NCBI GenBank assembly: GCA_030637135.1
Contig: DAOVVO010000059.1
Location: 1-8,022, forward strand
Origin: Nitrospirota bacterium
GTDB lineage: Bacteria > Nitrospirota > Thermodesulfovibrionia > UBA6902 > BMS3Bbin08
Reading direction: 5' to 3'
Length of the DNA: 8,022 nt
The translations under genes and the position numbers were made by a program. Shown here piece after piece: positions 1-5,942 of the stretch. The stretch's first letter is position 1, and the number at the start of each line of letters is the position of its first letter. The notes beneath the pieces were generated by a model that was given only the letters and a program-made list of their open reading frames with translations, ran no database searches and was not told the origin of the DNA.

Positions 1-49
1 CTGTAAAAAACACCATAATAATAATTAAAGCAATGATAATTCTTTTCAC
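1..49 (-). CDS. N-terminus of an exported or membrane protein (partial)
   Basis: A minus-strand frame opens with GTG at 49-47 and reads VKRIIIALIIIMVFFT before leaving the window. Two basic residues followed by an unbroken hydrophobic run look like a Sec signal peptide or a first membrane anchor. The GTG is chosen because a strong Shine-Dalgarno (rc of 57-63, AGGAGGC) lies 8 nt upstream. The nearer ATG at 55-53 is followed after one codon by TGA and cannot be the start. The function cannot be told from 16 residues. An FNR-like palindrome lies about 100 bp upstream. Confidence 0.6.
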   Translation of the reverse strand, partial: MKRIIIALIIIMVFFT

Positions 50-56
50 CGCATAT

Positions 57-63
57 GCCTCCT
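57..63 (-). promoter_or_regulatory. Ribosome binding site deciding a GTG start
   Basis: On the minus strand AGGAGGC lies 8 nt before the GTG at 49. It is a near-perfect anti-16S match and is the main reason for accepting the partial gene at the left edge. Confidence 0.6.
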
Positions 64-140
64 TTATAATTGTTACATTGTTGTAATATATTTCTGAGAT
101 AATTCTCTATATTTATTTATATCTAAAATGAAAAGATTAC

Positions 141-156
141 TATGATTTAAATCATA
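141..156. promoter_or_regulatory. FNR-like perfect palindrome
   Basis: TATGATTTAAATCATA is a perfect 16-bp palindrome. Its core TGAT-N4-ATCA matches the FNR/DNR consensus TTGAT-N4-ATCAA except for the outermost base pair. On the minus strand an AT-rich -10-like TATAAA lies at 121-116. That would put the dyad centre about 40 bp upstream of the start site, the class II activator position, serving the gene that starts at 49. An AT-rich chance palindrome is the alternative. Confidence 0.4.
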
Positions 157-187
157 ACTTCAAATATAATTAGAACTCCCTTCAGCA

Positions 188-220
188 CATCGATACGTCG
201 ATGCGATCCCGAACTACGGG
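188..220. repeat. Two adjacent small inverted repeats
   Basis: CATCGA (188-193) and TCGATG (198-203) form 6-bp arms around TACG. Next to them CCCG (208-211) and CGGG (217-220) surround AACTA. The block is clearly richer in G+C than the AT-rich DNA on either side. No T-tract follows on either strand, so it is not a typical intrinsic terminator. It could be a fragment of a dispersed REP-like element or a structured leader piece. Confidence 0.35.
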
Positions 221-256
221 TACTACGCTCGTTATTTCATTTGAAAGCTACTAAAA

Positions 257-271
257 AGGTTTTAGAAACCT
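257..271. repeat. Short hairpin
   Basis: AGGTTT-TAG-AAACCT forms a perfect 6-bp stem with a 3-nt loop. No poly-T follows on the plus strand. On the minus strand the next bases are TTTTTAG (rc of 251-257, sharing the last stem base), so it could be a weak minus-strand terminator downstream of the stronger one at 354-388. Confidence 0.3.
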
Positions 272-353
272 GAGTTAAAACCATTGTTATGGAAATGTTA
301 GTTGCAATCTGTAATCTTGTATTCAAAGGGAAGATTTAAAATCAACATTACAG

Positions 354-388
354 AAAAAAAAGCAGCCAGGGAGGGGGGCCTGACTGCT
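354..388 (-). terminator. Strong intrinsic terminator with C-rich loop
   Basis: Read on the minus strand, AGCAGTCAGG and CCTGGCTGCT pair over 10 bp with one G-U wobble. The 8-nt loop is CCCCCCTC and a run of eight T (plus-strand A 354-361) follows at once. This is a classic Rho-independent terminator for leftward transcription. It lies 268 nt beyond the stop codon of the large M1/ChaN gene, either ending that mRNA after a long 3' UTR or ending a separate RNA starting near 594. On the plus strand the same stem has no T-tract. Confidence 0.85.
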
Positions 389-447
389 AAAGAAGGGAAA
401 AGAAAGGAGCAAAATGTTCTTTTAATAATTAGAATATCTTATGTGTT

Positions 448-486
448 TGAAGAAATGATGAAGAGAATGTGAAAAATTTGTGAAGA
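448..486. repeat. Four 6-mers at exact 11-bp spacing
   Basis: TGAAGA starts at 448, 459 and 481, and TGAAAA starts at 470, so four units recur at exactly 11 bp. On the other strand the unit is T(C/T)TTCA plus five variable bases. Weaker TGA-starting 11-mers continue at 494 and 505 after a 13-bp step. Direct repeats one helical turn apart are the usual operator form for OmpR/PhoB-type response regulators. In RNA from the minus strand they would be four UCUUCA-like motifs. Confidence 0.5.
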
Positions 487-600
487 TATTTCTTGAATGT
501 ATGATGATTATCAGATGTAATTTTATATTAAAAAGATAAGTTTAAGAATCACTTTAACAGGAAGAAAGAGTTATTAATGCTGGCACCTCTTATGAGATAG

Positions 601-609
601 ATTATAACA
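601..609 (-). promoter_or_regulatory. Extended -10 promoter, leftward
   Basis: The minus strand reads TGTTATAAT, a perfect extended -10 (TGnTATAAT). At 17 bp upstream the -35 position holds TTCTGA, only 3 of 6 matches, which an extended -10 can tolerate. The predicted start is near 594. It lies just past the stop codon of the M1/ChaN gene and points at the terminator at 354-388. Confidence 0.4.
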
Positions 610-655
610 GTGAAAAAAAGCAATCAGAAAGGTTAACTCTTTTGAAAATTAATAT

Positions 656-3600
656 TTACAGCTTTACTTCAAACTCAATGTCTCTTTCTTTCTCTTCTTC
701 TTTTCTAAGAACCCTGACCTTGATTGTCTCTCCCCTCTCTTTATAAAAGAGCTGTATTTTTATGTCCTCTATGCTCGTTACAGCACTATCATCTATAGAG
801 AGAATGATATCGCCGATTTTTAAGCCTGCGTCTTGGGAAACGCTTTCATCAGGAAAACCCGCAATCTCAATCCTCTTATCTTCTATTTTCAGAAAAGCCA
901 TCAGTTTTGGAGCAGTAACACCCTCTACCGGCATCGGGAAAATAACATAATCAGCTATGTTCTTCTCCACCTTGGCATCAATCAGGACAATTGCATACGT
1001 CTTTCCGTTTCTCCTGTATGTTCTTTTTGGGATACCTGAACCGTATTCAAGATGACCCTTTCCCGCAAGCACAACCATCTGGTAGTCCGGATATTCCCTG
1101 AAAAACTCATCGATTGAAAGCGACATTGTCTCATCCCAGAGCAATTGAGACTGATAAAAAAAGTCAAAGTTCTTGTTTTCTGAGTTTTCATGTAATTTGA
1201 AGACTTCTTTAATCCTCTCTCTGTATTCATTATCCGAGAAATCCATTTCCAGAGGAATCAATTGTTTCTCTTCGTCTGAGAGCGAATCTATGCCGTTCTC
1301 TGATACTTTTTCTATTATCTCCCGGTTAATGTTCAGGGCTAACACGGGTATTTTCTCTGCCCGTGCAAAATCAAGTATTGGTTTATAGAGGTTGTAATCA
1401 AAACCCCATCTTTTAAAATATTCTGACCGCTTCAAAAAATCTCTTTCATCCAGCCTGCCTTCTATAAAACTGTCGAGTGTCTCTTGAAAGAGTCTTTGAA
1501 ACATCTCCATGCCGACTGCGATATTTCGATTTTGTCTATATACTCCTTTTATAATATCAAGCTGGACAGCGTGATGGGCAAATACGTCATGAATCTCACC
1601 AACATATATGATTTTTTTATCTGCGACCCCGCTTATAACATCCTGTAATTCTTTAATCGCGGAGATATCAACTGCAGCGGCCTCCTGTTTGAGTTTCCTC
1701 ACTATTCCCCTCTGCGATTCTTCTATCTTTTTATGAATGTTCCTGCCACTGTTGAACGACAATTGGGTATATTTTCCGTAATGAGATATTTTTCTGAATG
1801 CAGCGTCAATTTCATCTTTTGATTTTCCATGAAAGATTCCCACAACCTTTTCAGGATTCCAGGGATTCTCTTTCACAAGTGCGCTGAAACCGGCATCTTC
1901 TGTTACAAGTTTACCATAAAGCCTTCCAATCAATGGATTATCAAGACCGAGAATTACAACAGAAGAGTTTTTGATGTCTGCATCCTTAATGTCTCTTGCC
2001 TCTTTTATGAGTGGTTCTTTTTTCCAAAAGTGATCTAATACGCTCTGATAGAATTTCTTGTTATCAGGGGGAAGTGAAATAATCATCTTTTCGTCTTTTA
2101 GGAGCCTTGCAATGACAGGAGGGAATTCGTCCTCAGTGAGAATCCTCGCTATATCATAATCTTCATCAATGACTATTTTTTCAGGCTTATCCGATAAAGC
2201 AACTTCAAATTCGTTTTCACTCTCAATAACCCTGAATGACCTCTTTATTTTTCTCCTCTTTGTATATATGGTCACAGGCACTTCCATCCGATAATCCATG
2301 TCTTTCTGAAGAATGTGGAACTGTAATTCGAAATGTCCGTTCAAGTGTTTTACCTTTATATTATGTAGAGATAGTTGAGGCAGACCTTTTGCAGTGACCC
2401 ACTGTCTGAAGAACCATTCCAGACTCTCTCCATAAACGCTCTCAAATGATATCCTTAAATCATCCCATAATGCTATCTTAAATCGATACTCTTTTATGAA
2501 GTATTTTAAGGCATTAAAAAATTTCTCTTCGCCCACGATTTTCTTAAGCATGTGAAAAGTCAGGGAAGCCTTGCCATATCCGATTGCTTTTGATGCAGGA
2601 TCCGCTCCGAATACGAATTTGTTTAAGGGGAACTCATTATGTGTTGTCACGTAACTTTTATAATCTACGAGCATCTGTTTCCGAAATTCCCATCCCCTGT
2701 CCTTTTGTTCCTGGTAGAGATGGTCTGCAAGATATGTCGTCAGCCCCTCCGCCCAATTGCCTCTCTGATAGTCAACGTAGATAAGATTTCCAAACCACTG
2801 GTGCAGAATCTCATGACCTAATGAAGTCTCAACGATGAACGGAAGTTTGACTACTGTTTTTCCAAGTAATGTAAAGGTCGGCATTGAATATCCCGTCGGT
2901 AAAAAATTTTCCACAATTGAGAACCTTTTATATGGAAACCTGCCGAGGAGTTTTTCATAGAGCTTTATATACTTTTTTGTAAATTCAAGATAATTTTCCA
3001 CAAGATTCAAATCTTCTTCAAAAAAATATGCATAGATTTTAACGTCCCTGAAACTGTCCTTTATAACTTTGTATTTTTTCGATGCAATGAGATGGATTTT
3101 ATCTACGGGATGGGAGAAGGTAAAATTAAATTCTACTGACCCGTTTCTCTTGATTTTTTTTATATCTTCAGCTTCTGATAAAGCTTCATAGCCTTCTGGA
3201 AGGGTTACGCTAAGATTGTAGTAACTCAACGCATCGATAACTGGATACCATGTTTGCGTAAGAGATATTCCCCTCTCATCAATAACATTTCGTATTGATT
3301 TGAAAGTATTATCGCGGGAGGAAGTACCTTTAAAAACACCTTCGTAACGTATCTCGATTACCCCGTCATCTTCAGGTGTTATTTTTAAGGTCTTTTTATG
3401 GTTATTAAAATCAATAGACCGGTTATTGAGTCTTATGTCAATAATATGGAGTCTGCCTTTTTTGAAAAGGAGTTCCTGCCCTGACTTCACATTAATTCGT
3501 AAAATACCTGATATCTTAGATTGATCAACATCAAAAGAGACGTTTAAAATGTGTTCAGGTATTTCGTTGTTCTTGTACTGCTTTGCCAGTACAGGAGTTG

Positions 3601-3667
3601 GAAGAGATACTAATAAAATTATGACAGCAATACAATAAAACATCTTCAAGATATATAATTCTAACAT
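656..3667 (-). CDS. Secreted M1-family metallopeptidase fused to a ChaN-like haem-binding domain and a PDZ domain
   Basis: A signal peptide (residues 1-28, ending PTPVLA) sends the 1003-residue protein to the periplasm; no lipobox is seen. Residues 30-430 form an M1 peptidase. The zinc site is H285-E286-x-x-H289 with E307, Y364 fits the catalytic tyrosine, and E253 in IVEN replaces the usual GxMEN exopeptidase motif. The HExxH-to-Glu spacer is 17 residues, not the common 18. A beta-rich part (432-515) and an unrecognised alpha/beta segment with NPWNP at 601-605 follow. Residues 660-905 are a ChaN (Cofac_haem_bdg/EreA-ChaN) domain with GEIHD (690-694), E721 and H872. Residues 921-1003 are a PDZ domain with GLKIGD. 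Role: inferred handling of peptides or proteins and perhaps haem/iron in the periplasm. The start lacks a clear Shine-Dalgarno; ATG at codon 9 is an alternative. Confidence 0.9.
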   Translation of the reverse strand: MLELYILKMFYCIAVIILLVSLPTPVLAKQYKNNEIPEHILNVSFDVDQSKISGILRINVKSGQELLFKKGRLHIIDIRLNNRSIDFNNHKKTLKITPEDDGVIEIRYEGVFKGTSSRDNTFKSIRNVIDERGISLTQTWYPVIDALSYYNLSVTLPEGYEALSEAEDIKKIKRNGSVEFNFTFSHPVDKIHLIASKKYKVIKDSFRDVKIYAYFFEEDLNLVENYLEFTKKYIKLYEKLLGRFPYKRFSIVENFLPTGYSMPTFTLLGKTVVKLPFIVETSLGHEILHQWFGNLIYVDYQRGNWAEGLTTYLADHLYQEQKDRGWEFRKQMLVDYKSYVTTHNEFPLNKFVFGADPASKAIGYGKASLTFHMLKKIVGEEKFFNALKYFIKEYRFKIALWDDLRISFESVYGESLEWFFRQWVTAKGLPQLSLHNIKVKHLNGHFELQFHILQKDMDYRMEVPVTIYTKRRKIKRSFRVIESENEFEVALSDKPEKIVIDEDYDIARILTEDEFPPVIARLLKDEKMIISLPPDNKKFYQSVLDHFWKKEPLIKEARDIKDADIKNSSVVILGLDNPLIGRLYGKLVTEDAGFSALVKENPWNPEKVVGIFHGKSKDEIDAAFRKISHYGKYTQLSFNSGRNIHKKIEESQRGIVRKLKQEAAAVDISAIKELQDVISGVADKKIIYVGEIHDVFAHHAVQLDIIKGVYRQNRNIAVGMEMFQRLFQETLDSFIEGRLDERDFLKRSEYFKRWGFDYNLYKPILDFARAEKIPVLALNINREIIEKVSENGIDSLSDEEKQLIPLEMDFSDNEYRERIKEVFKLHENSENKNFDFFYQSQLLWDETMSLSIDEFFREYPDYQMVVLAGKGHLEYGSGIPKRTYRRNGKTYAIVLIDAKVEKNIADYVIFPMPVEGVTAPKLMAFLKIEDKRIEIAGFPDESVSQDAGLKIGDIILSIDDSAVTSIEDIKIQLFYKERGETIKVRVLRKEEEKERDIEFEVKL

Positions 3668-3672
3668 ATAAA

Positions 3673-3678
3673 ATTATT
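3673..3678 (-). promoter_or_regulatory. Possible leaderless -10 box of the M1/ChaN gene
   Basis: On the minus strand AATAAT (5 of 6 to TATAAT) ends 5 nt before the ATG at 3667. The start site would then fall at about the A of the ATG. There is no -35 match 17 bp upstream, and the site is AT-rich, so this is a weak call. It is supported mainly by the lack of a Shine-Dalgarno and the 25-bp gap to the divergent gene. Confidence 0.25.
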
Positions 3679-3687
3679 TGCTATAAT
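3679..3687 (+). promoter_or_regulatory. Extended -10 promoter of a leaderless gene
   Basis: TGCTATAAT is a perfect extended -10 (TGnTATAAT). Only GAATC separates it from the ATG at 3693, so the normal start point (6-7 nt downstream) coincides with the start codon. The -35 position (3659-3664, TTCTAA) is poor, as expected where an extended -10 carries the promoter. No Shine-Dalgarno fits in between. Confidence 0.65.
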
Positions 3688-3692
3688 GAATC

Positions 3693-4760
3693 ATGCCGCG
3701 TACGGGTATTTCAACCATGCCTCTTCATTACGGAAGAGCCCCGCGATGGCTTTTCAGCAGGATGACGCTCCTGGCAAGAGAAATTATTACAGCACTTTCC
3801 ACGGAATTCAATCCCGAAGAGGTATTAAAAAGATTTTCTGACCCTTACTGGTTTCAAGCCTTTGGCTGCGTGCTCGGTTTTGACTGGCATTCAAGCGGCC
3901 TCACGACGACGGTATTGGGTGCGACAAAAGAGGGCATCAAAGGACTGGAAAAAGACCTTAATTTTTTCATTGCAGGCGGGAAAGGCACAACCTCAAGAAA
4001 AACCCCTGAGCAGATAGATAGAATTGGTTACCGGCACTCAATTGAAACAAAAAAACTGATTTTTGCGAGCAGAATGTCCGCAAAAGTTGATAACACCGCG
4101 GTGCAAGACGGCTACCAGCTTTATCATCATTCATTCCTCTTTACCCGCAGAGGCTCCTGGGCAGTAGTTCAGCAGGGTATGAATCCCTGCGATAAAACCG
4201 CACGGCGGTATCACTGGCTCGGTCAGGATGTGAAGGATTTCGTTGTCGAACCACACAGTGCGGTTTGCTGTAATAAAAAGAAGCCGTCTCTCAATTTAGT
4301 GGCTGCTGAGAGCAGGGGTGCGAGGCAGGTTTCAACAGCTCTCGCGAGAGAACACCCCGAGAAGATTCTTGCATCATTACGTAACCTTACTCTCACAAAA
4401 CGTCACAACATAAGACTTTCTGATATAAATCCGAAAAAACTATACTCAATTTTGGTCAAAACGTATGAACGTCAGCCGGCTGATTTTGAAAAGCTCCTTG
4501 GAATAAAAGGGGTGGGGCCCAAAACGATAAGGGCACTGAGTCTTATATCAGAGCTTGTTTACGGAAAGCCGCCCAGTTACCGCGACCCTGCGCGTTTCAG
4601 TTTTGCGCATGGCGGAAAAGACGGAACCCCTTTCCCTGTTGATAAAAAAACATATGACAAGACCGTTTCAGCCATGAAAAAGGCAATACAATCTTCCAAA
4701 ATAGGCAACCAGCAAAAGTTAAATGCTATAAAAAAACTTTCTGGATATTTTGAATTTTAA
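3693..4760 (+). CDS. DUF763 protein with helix-hairpin-helix motif
   Basis: The 355 residues match the DUF763 family along their length. The N-terminal signature is RTGISTMPLHYGRAPRWLF (3-21). Conserved blocks follow at FGCVLGFDWHSSGL (57-70), HHSFLF and SWAVVQQGMN (145-164), ESRGAR (206-211) and FAHGGKDGTPFPVD (304-317). Residues 266-290 contain a helix-hairpin-helix of the form GIKGVGPKTIRAL, which usually contacts DNA backbone. The family's biochemical function is not known to me; a DNA-related role is inferred from this motif only. The start is fixed by the conserved N-terminus and lies just after a promoter box, so translation is probably leaderless. It is cytoplasmic, with no signal or membrane segment, and diverges from the M1/ChaN gene by 25 bp. 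Confidence 0.9.
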   Translation: MPRTGISTMPLHYGRAPRWLFSRMTLLAREIITALSTEFNPEEVLKRFSDPYWFQAFGCVLGFDWHSSGLTTTVLGATKEGIKGLEKDLNFFIAGGKGTTSRKTPEQIDRIGYRHSIETKKLIFASRMSAKVDNTAVQDGYQLYHHSFLFTRRGSWAVVQQGMNPCDKTARRYHWLGQDVKDFVVEPHSAVCCNKKKPSLNLVAAESRGARQVSTALAREHPEKILASLRNLTLTKRHNIRLSDINPKKLYSILVKTYERQPADFEKLLGIKGVGPKTIRALSLISELVYGKPPSYRDPARFSFAHGGKDGTPFPVDKKTYDKTVSAMKKAIQSSKIGNQQKLNAIKKLSGYFEF

Positions 4761-4776
4761 ATAAAATGTTTTTTAT
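4761..4776 (+). terminator. Weak AT hairpin after the DUF763 gene
   Basis: ATAAAA (4761-4766) and TTTTAT (4771-4776) pair around TGTT directly after the stop codon, and a second short T-run follows at 4780-4784. The stem has no G-C pairs, so termination would be inefficient. Readthrough into the PPC gene is possible. Confidence 0.2.
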
Positions 4777-4820
4777 GCCTTTTTATACCGTGACTAATTT
4801 TTTATATTTCAGTCTAAGGG

Positions 4821-4832
4821 GAGGATATCCTC
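4821..4832. promoter_or_regulatory. Perfect 12-bp palindrome, possible operator
   Basis: GAGGATATCCTC is a perfect palindrome 25 bp before the ATG of the PPC/DUF296 gene. A weak -10-like TATATT at 4803-4808 would place it just after the start point, a usual repressor position. It could equally be a short hairpin in the 5' leader. No known operator was recognised. Confidence 0.3.
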
Positions 4833-4857
4833 GAATAAAGAGTGTTCAGGAGAATCT

Positions 4858-5292
4858 ATGAAATATCAGGTAGGCACACCAGGAAGAATTATTGTTGCAA
4901 GATTAGAAGACCGGGAAGATGTGCTGAAAAACCTCACAACGATAGCTAAAAAGGAAAACATACATGCCGCAGTATTTTATATTATAGGAGGGATGCGGAA
5001 AGGCAGGATTGTTGTCGGTCCCGAAAAGGACACAATCCCCCCAAAACCAGTATGGAATGAGTTCAAAGAGAGCCACGAAGTCATTGGTCTCGGGACAATT
5101 TTCTGGGAGAAGAAAAACCCAAAAATCCATATTCATGGAGCATTTGGTAAAAAAAACAGGACTAAAACCGGGTGTCTCAGAGAAAAAGCAGAAACATTCC
5201 TTGTGCTTGAGGTAATTATTATTGAGATAAAAGGGATAAAGGCAAAACGAGCATTAGACCCCATCTCAGGAATCAGTCTTCTTAAACTTTAG
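4858..5292 (+). CDS. PPC/PCC (DUF296) domain protein
   Basis: The 144 residues form a single PPC/DUF296 domain, the fold also used by plant AT-hook proteins. In bacteria it occurs alone, usually as a trimer, and its function is unsettled; DNA binding is often annotated but not shown here. Visible landmarks are the central IIGGMRKGRI (42-51), the paired histidines IHIHGAFG (H91, H93) and the TGCLRE segment (105-109 region). In many relatives the last block is GGHL, so the third conserved histidine is a cysteine here (C106). Translation starts at the ATG 5 nt after AGGAG (4848-4852). It follows the DUF763 gene by 97 bp and precedes a nitroreductase; whether they share a transcript is unclear. 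Confidence 0.85.
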   Translation: MKYQVGTPGRIIVARLEDREDVLKNLTTIAKKENIHAAVFYIIGGMRKGRIVVGPEKDTIPPKPVWNEFKESHEVIGLGTIFWEKKNPKIHIHGAFGKKNRTKTGCLREKAETFLVLEVIIIEIKGIKAKRALDPISGISLLKL

Positions 5293-5301
5293 ACAAAAAA
5301 A

Positions 5302-5323
5302 TGTAGATGACTACAGACTTTTT
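5302..5323 (+). terminator. Small hairpin with T-run after the PPC gene
   Basis: TGTAG (5302-5306) and CTACA (5311-5315) pair around ATGA, and GAC then TTTTT follow. The preceding run of A lets the stem extend through A-T pairs with an asymmetric gap. The 5-bp stem makes it a modest intrinsic terminator. It lies 10 bp after the stop codon. Confidence 0.35.
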
Positions 5324-5324
5324 C

Positions 5325-5385
5325 AGAAGTAGCGAGTAGCAAGGGGAGAGAAGAGAGATTTTTTTCTCGCTACGTGCTACTTTCT
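5325..5385. repeat. Long imperfect hairpin built from GTAGC words
   Basis: AGAAGTAGC (5325-5333) pairs with GCTACTTTCT (5376-5385) with one bulged T. GTAGC (5336-5340) then pairs with GCTAC (5369-5373) across a 2-nt internal loop on each side. The apex is a purine-rich strand facing a T-rich strand that can pair further. Additional CTACT words follow up to 5394. It resembles the dispersed, low-complexity GTAGCGAG-type intergenic repeats seen in many environmental genomes. It may also act as a bidirectional terminator or mRNA stabiliser between the PPC and nitroreductase genes. Confidence 0.5.
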
Positions 5386-5426
5386 ACTCTCTACTTTGTT
5401 TATTATCTGCTTTTTGGGAGGCGAAG

Positions 5427-5942
5427 ATGAGCATACTTGATGCCGTGAGGGAAAGAAGAAGTGTGAGGGAATTTCTTTCAAAAGAAATCCCTGAAAACCT
5501 CATTGAAAACCTGAAAGAAGCCCTCGTATGGGCGCCCAGCGCCGGGAATTTGCAGGCAAGAAAATTTTATTTTATCTTTGACAGAAAAAAGAAATCAAAG
5601 CTTGCATCTGCTGCCCTGAACCAGAGTTTTATCGCAAAAGCACCGCTTGTAATCGTAGGCTGTACTGACAGCCACATAAGACTTCATTACGGAGAACGGG
5701 GCGTACACCTCTACACTATTCAGGATGTAGCAGCGAGCATTATGGGAATGATGCTGGTTGCGCATGAAGCGGGCCTCGGCAGTGTGTGGGTCGGTGCATT
5801 CCATGACGATGAGGTATCAAAAATACTTGAGCTGCCGGGCAATTTAAAACCAGTTGCCCTCGTGCCAATAGGTTATCCATCATCAATACCTCTGGCACCA
5901 CCACGGGTCTCAAGAGAGCATGCGGTAGAGACGATACATTAA
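5427..5942 (+). CDS. Nitroreductase-family FMN oxidoreductase (small type)
   Basis: The 171 residues belong to the nitroreductase superfamily: FMN-dependent, NAD(P)H-using flavoproteins, normally homodimers, cytoplasmic. The N-terminal ERRSVREF (R10, R11, S12) and PSAGNLQ (37-43) are the usual FMN phosphate and ring contacts. GLGSVWVGAF (116-125) and VPIGYP (146-151) are the C-terminal FMN and dimer elements. The length fits the short nitroreductase branch (about 165-190) rather than NfsB-like enzymes (about 215). The natural substrate cannot be told; this branch includes quinone, nitro-compound and unknown reductases. GGGAGG at 5416-5421 lies 5 nt before the ATG. It is preceded by a hairpin repeat and followed by a gene-free stretch. 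Confidence 0.9.
   Translation: MSILDAVRERRSVREFLSKEIPENLIENLKEALVWAPSAGNLQARKFYFIFDRKKKSKLASAALNQSFIAKAPLVIVGCTDSHIRLHYGERGVHLYTIQDVAASIMGMMLVAHEAGLGSVWVGAFHDDEVSKILELPGNLKPVALVPIGYPSSIPLAPPRVSREHAVETIH

Larger units (their letters stand above)
354..594 (-). ncRNA. Candidate small RNA (hypothetical)
   Basis: An extended -10 promoter (601-609, minus) predicts a start near 594, and a strong terminator ends near 354, giving about 240 nt with no convincing reading frame. The minus-strand RNA would be poor in G, carry a pyrimidine-rich stretch including GCTCCTTTC just before the terminator, and show the C-rich loop CCCCCCTC. C-rich terminator loops are known in some bacterial sRNAs that pair with Shine-Dalgarno sequences. 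The alternative is simply the 3' UTR of the upstream gene. No known RNA family was recognised. Confidence 0.3.

Noticed and set aside
426..520. Coding remnant in the TGA/ATG-rich stretch
   Set aside because: All frames are broken by frequent stops; the pattern is better explained by the 11-bp repeats.
581..595. Sigma-54-like TGGCAC motif on the plus strand
   Set aside because: The -24 part fits, but the -12 element reads ATGAG with GA instead of GC, and there is no gene downstream in that direction.
762..1388. Several plus-strand open frames opposite the M1/ChaN gene
   Set aside because: They overlap a gene with clear domain signatures on the other strand, lack ribosome binding sites and have no recognisable protein features.
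4903..5136. Minus-strand frame opposite the PPC/DUF296 gene
   Set aside because: It is antisense to a well-supported domain and has no features of its own.
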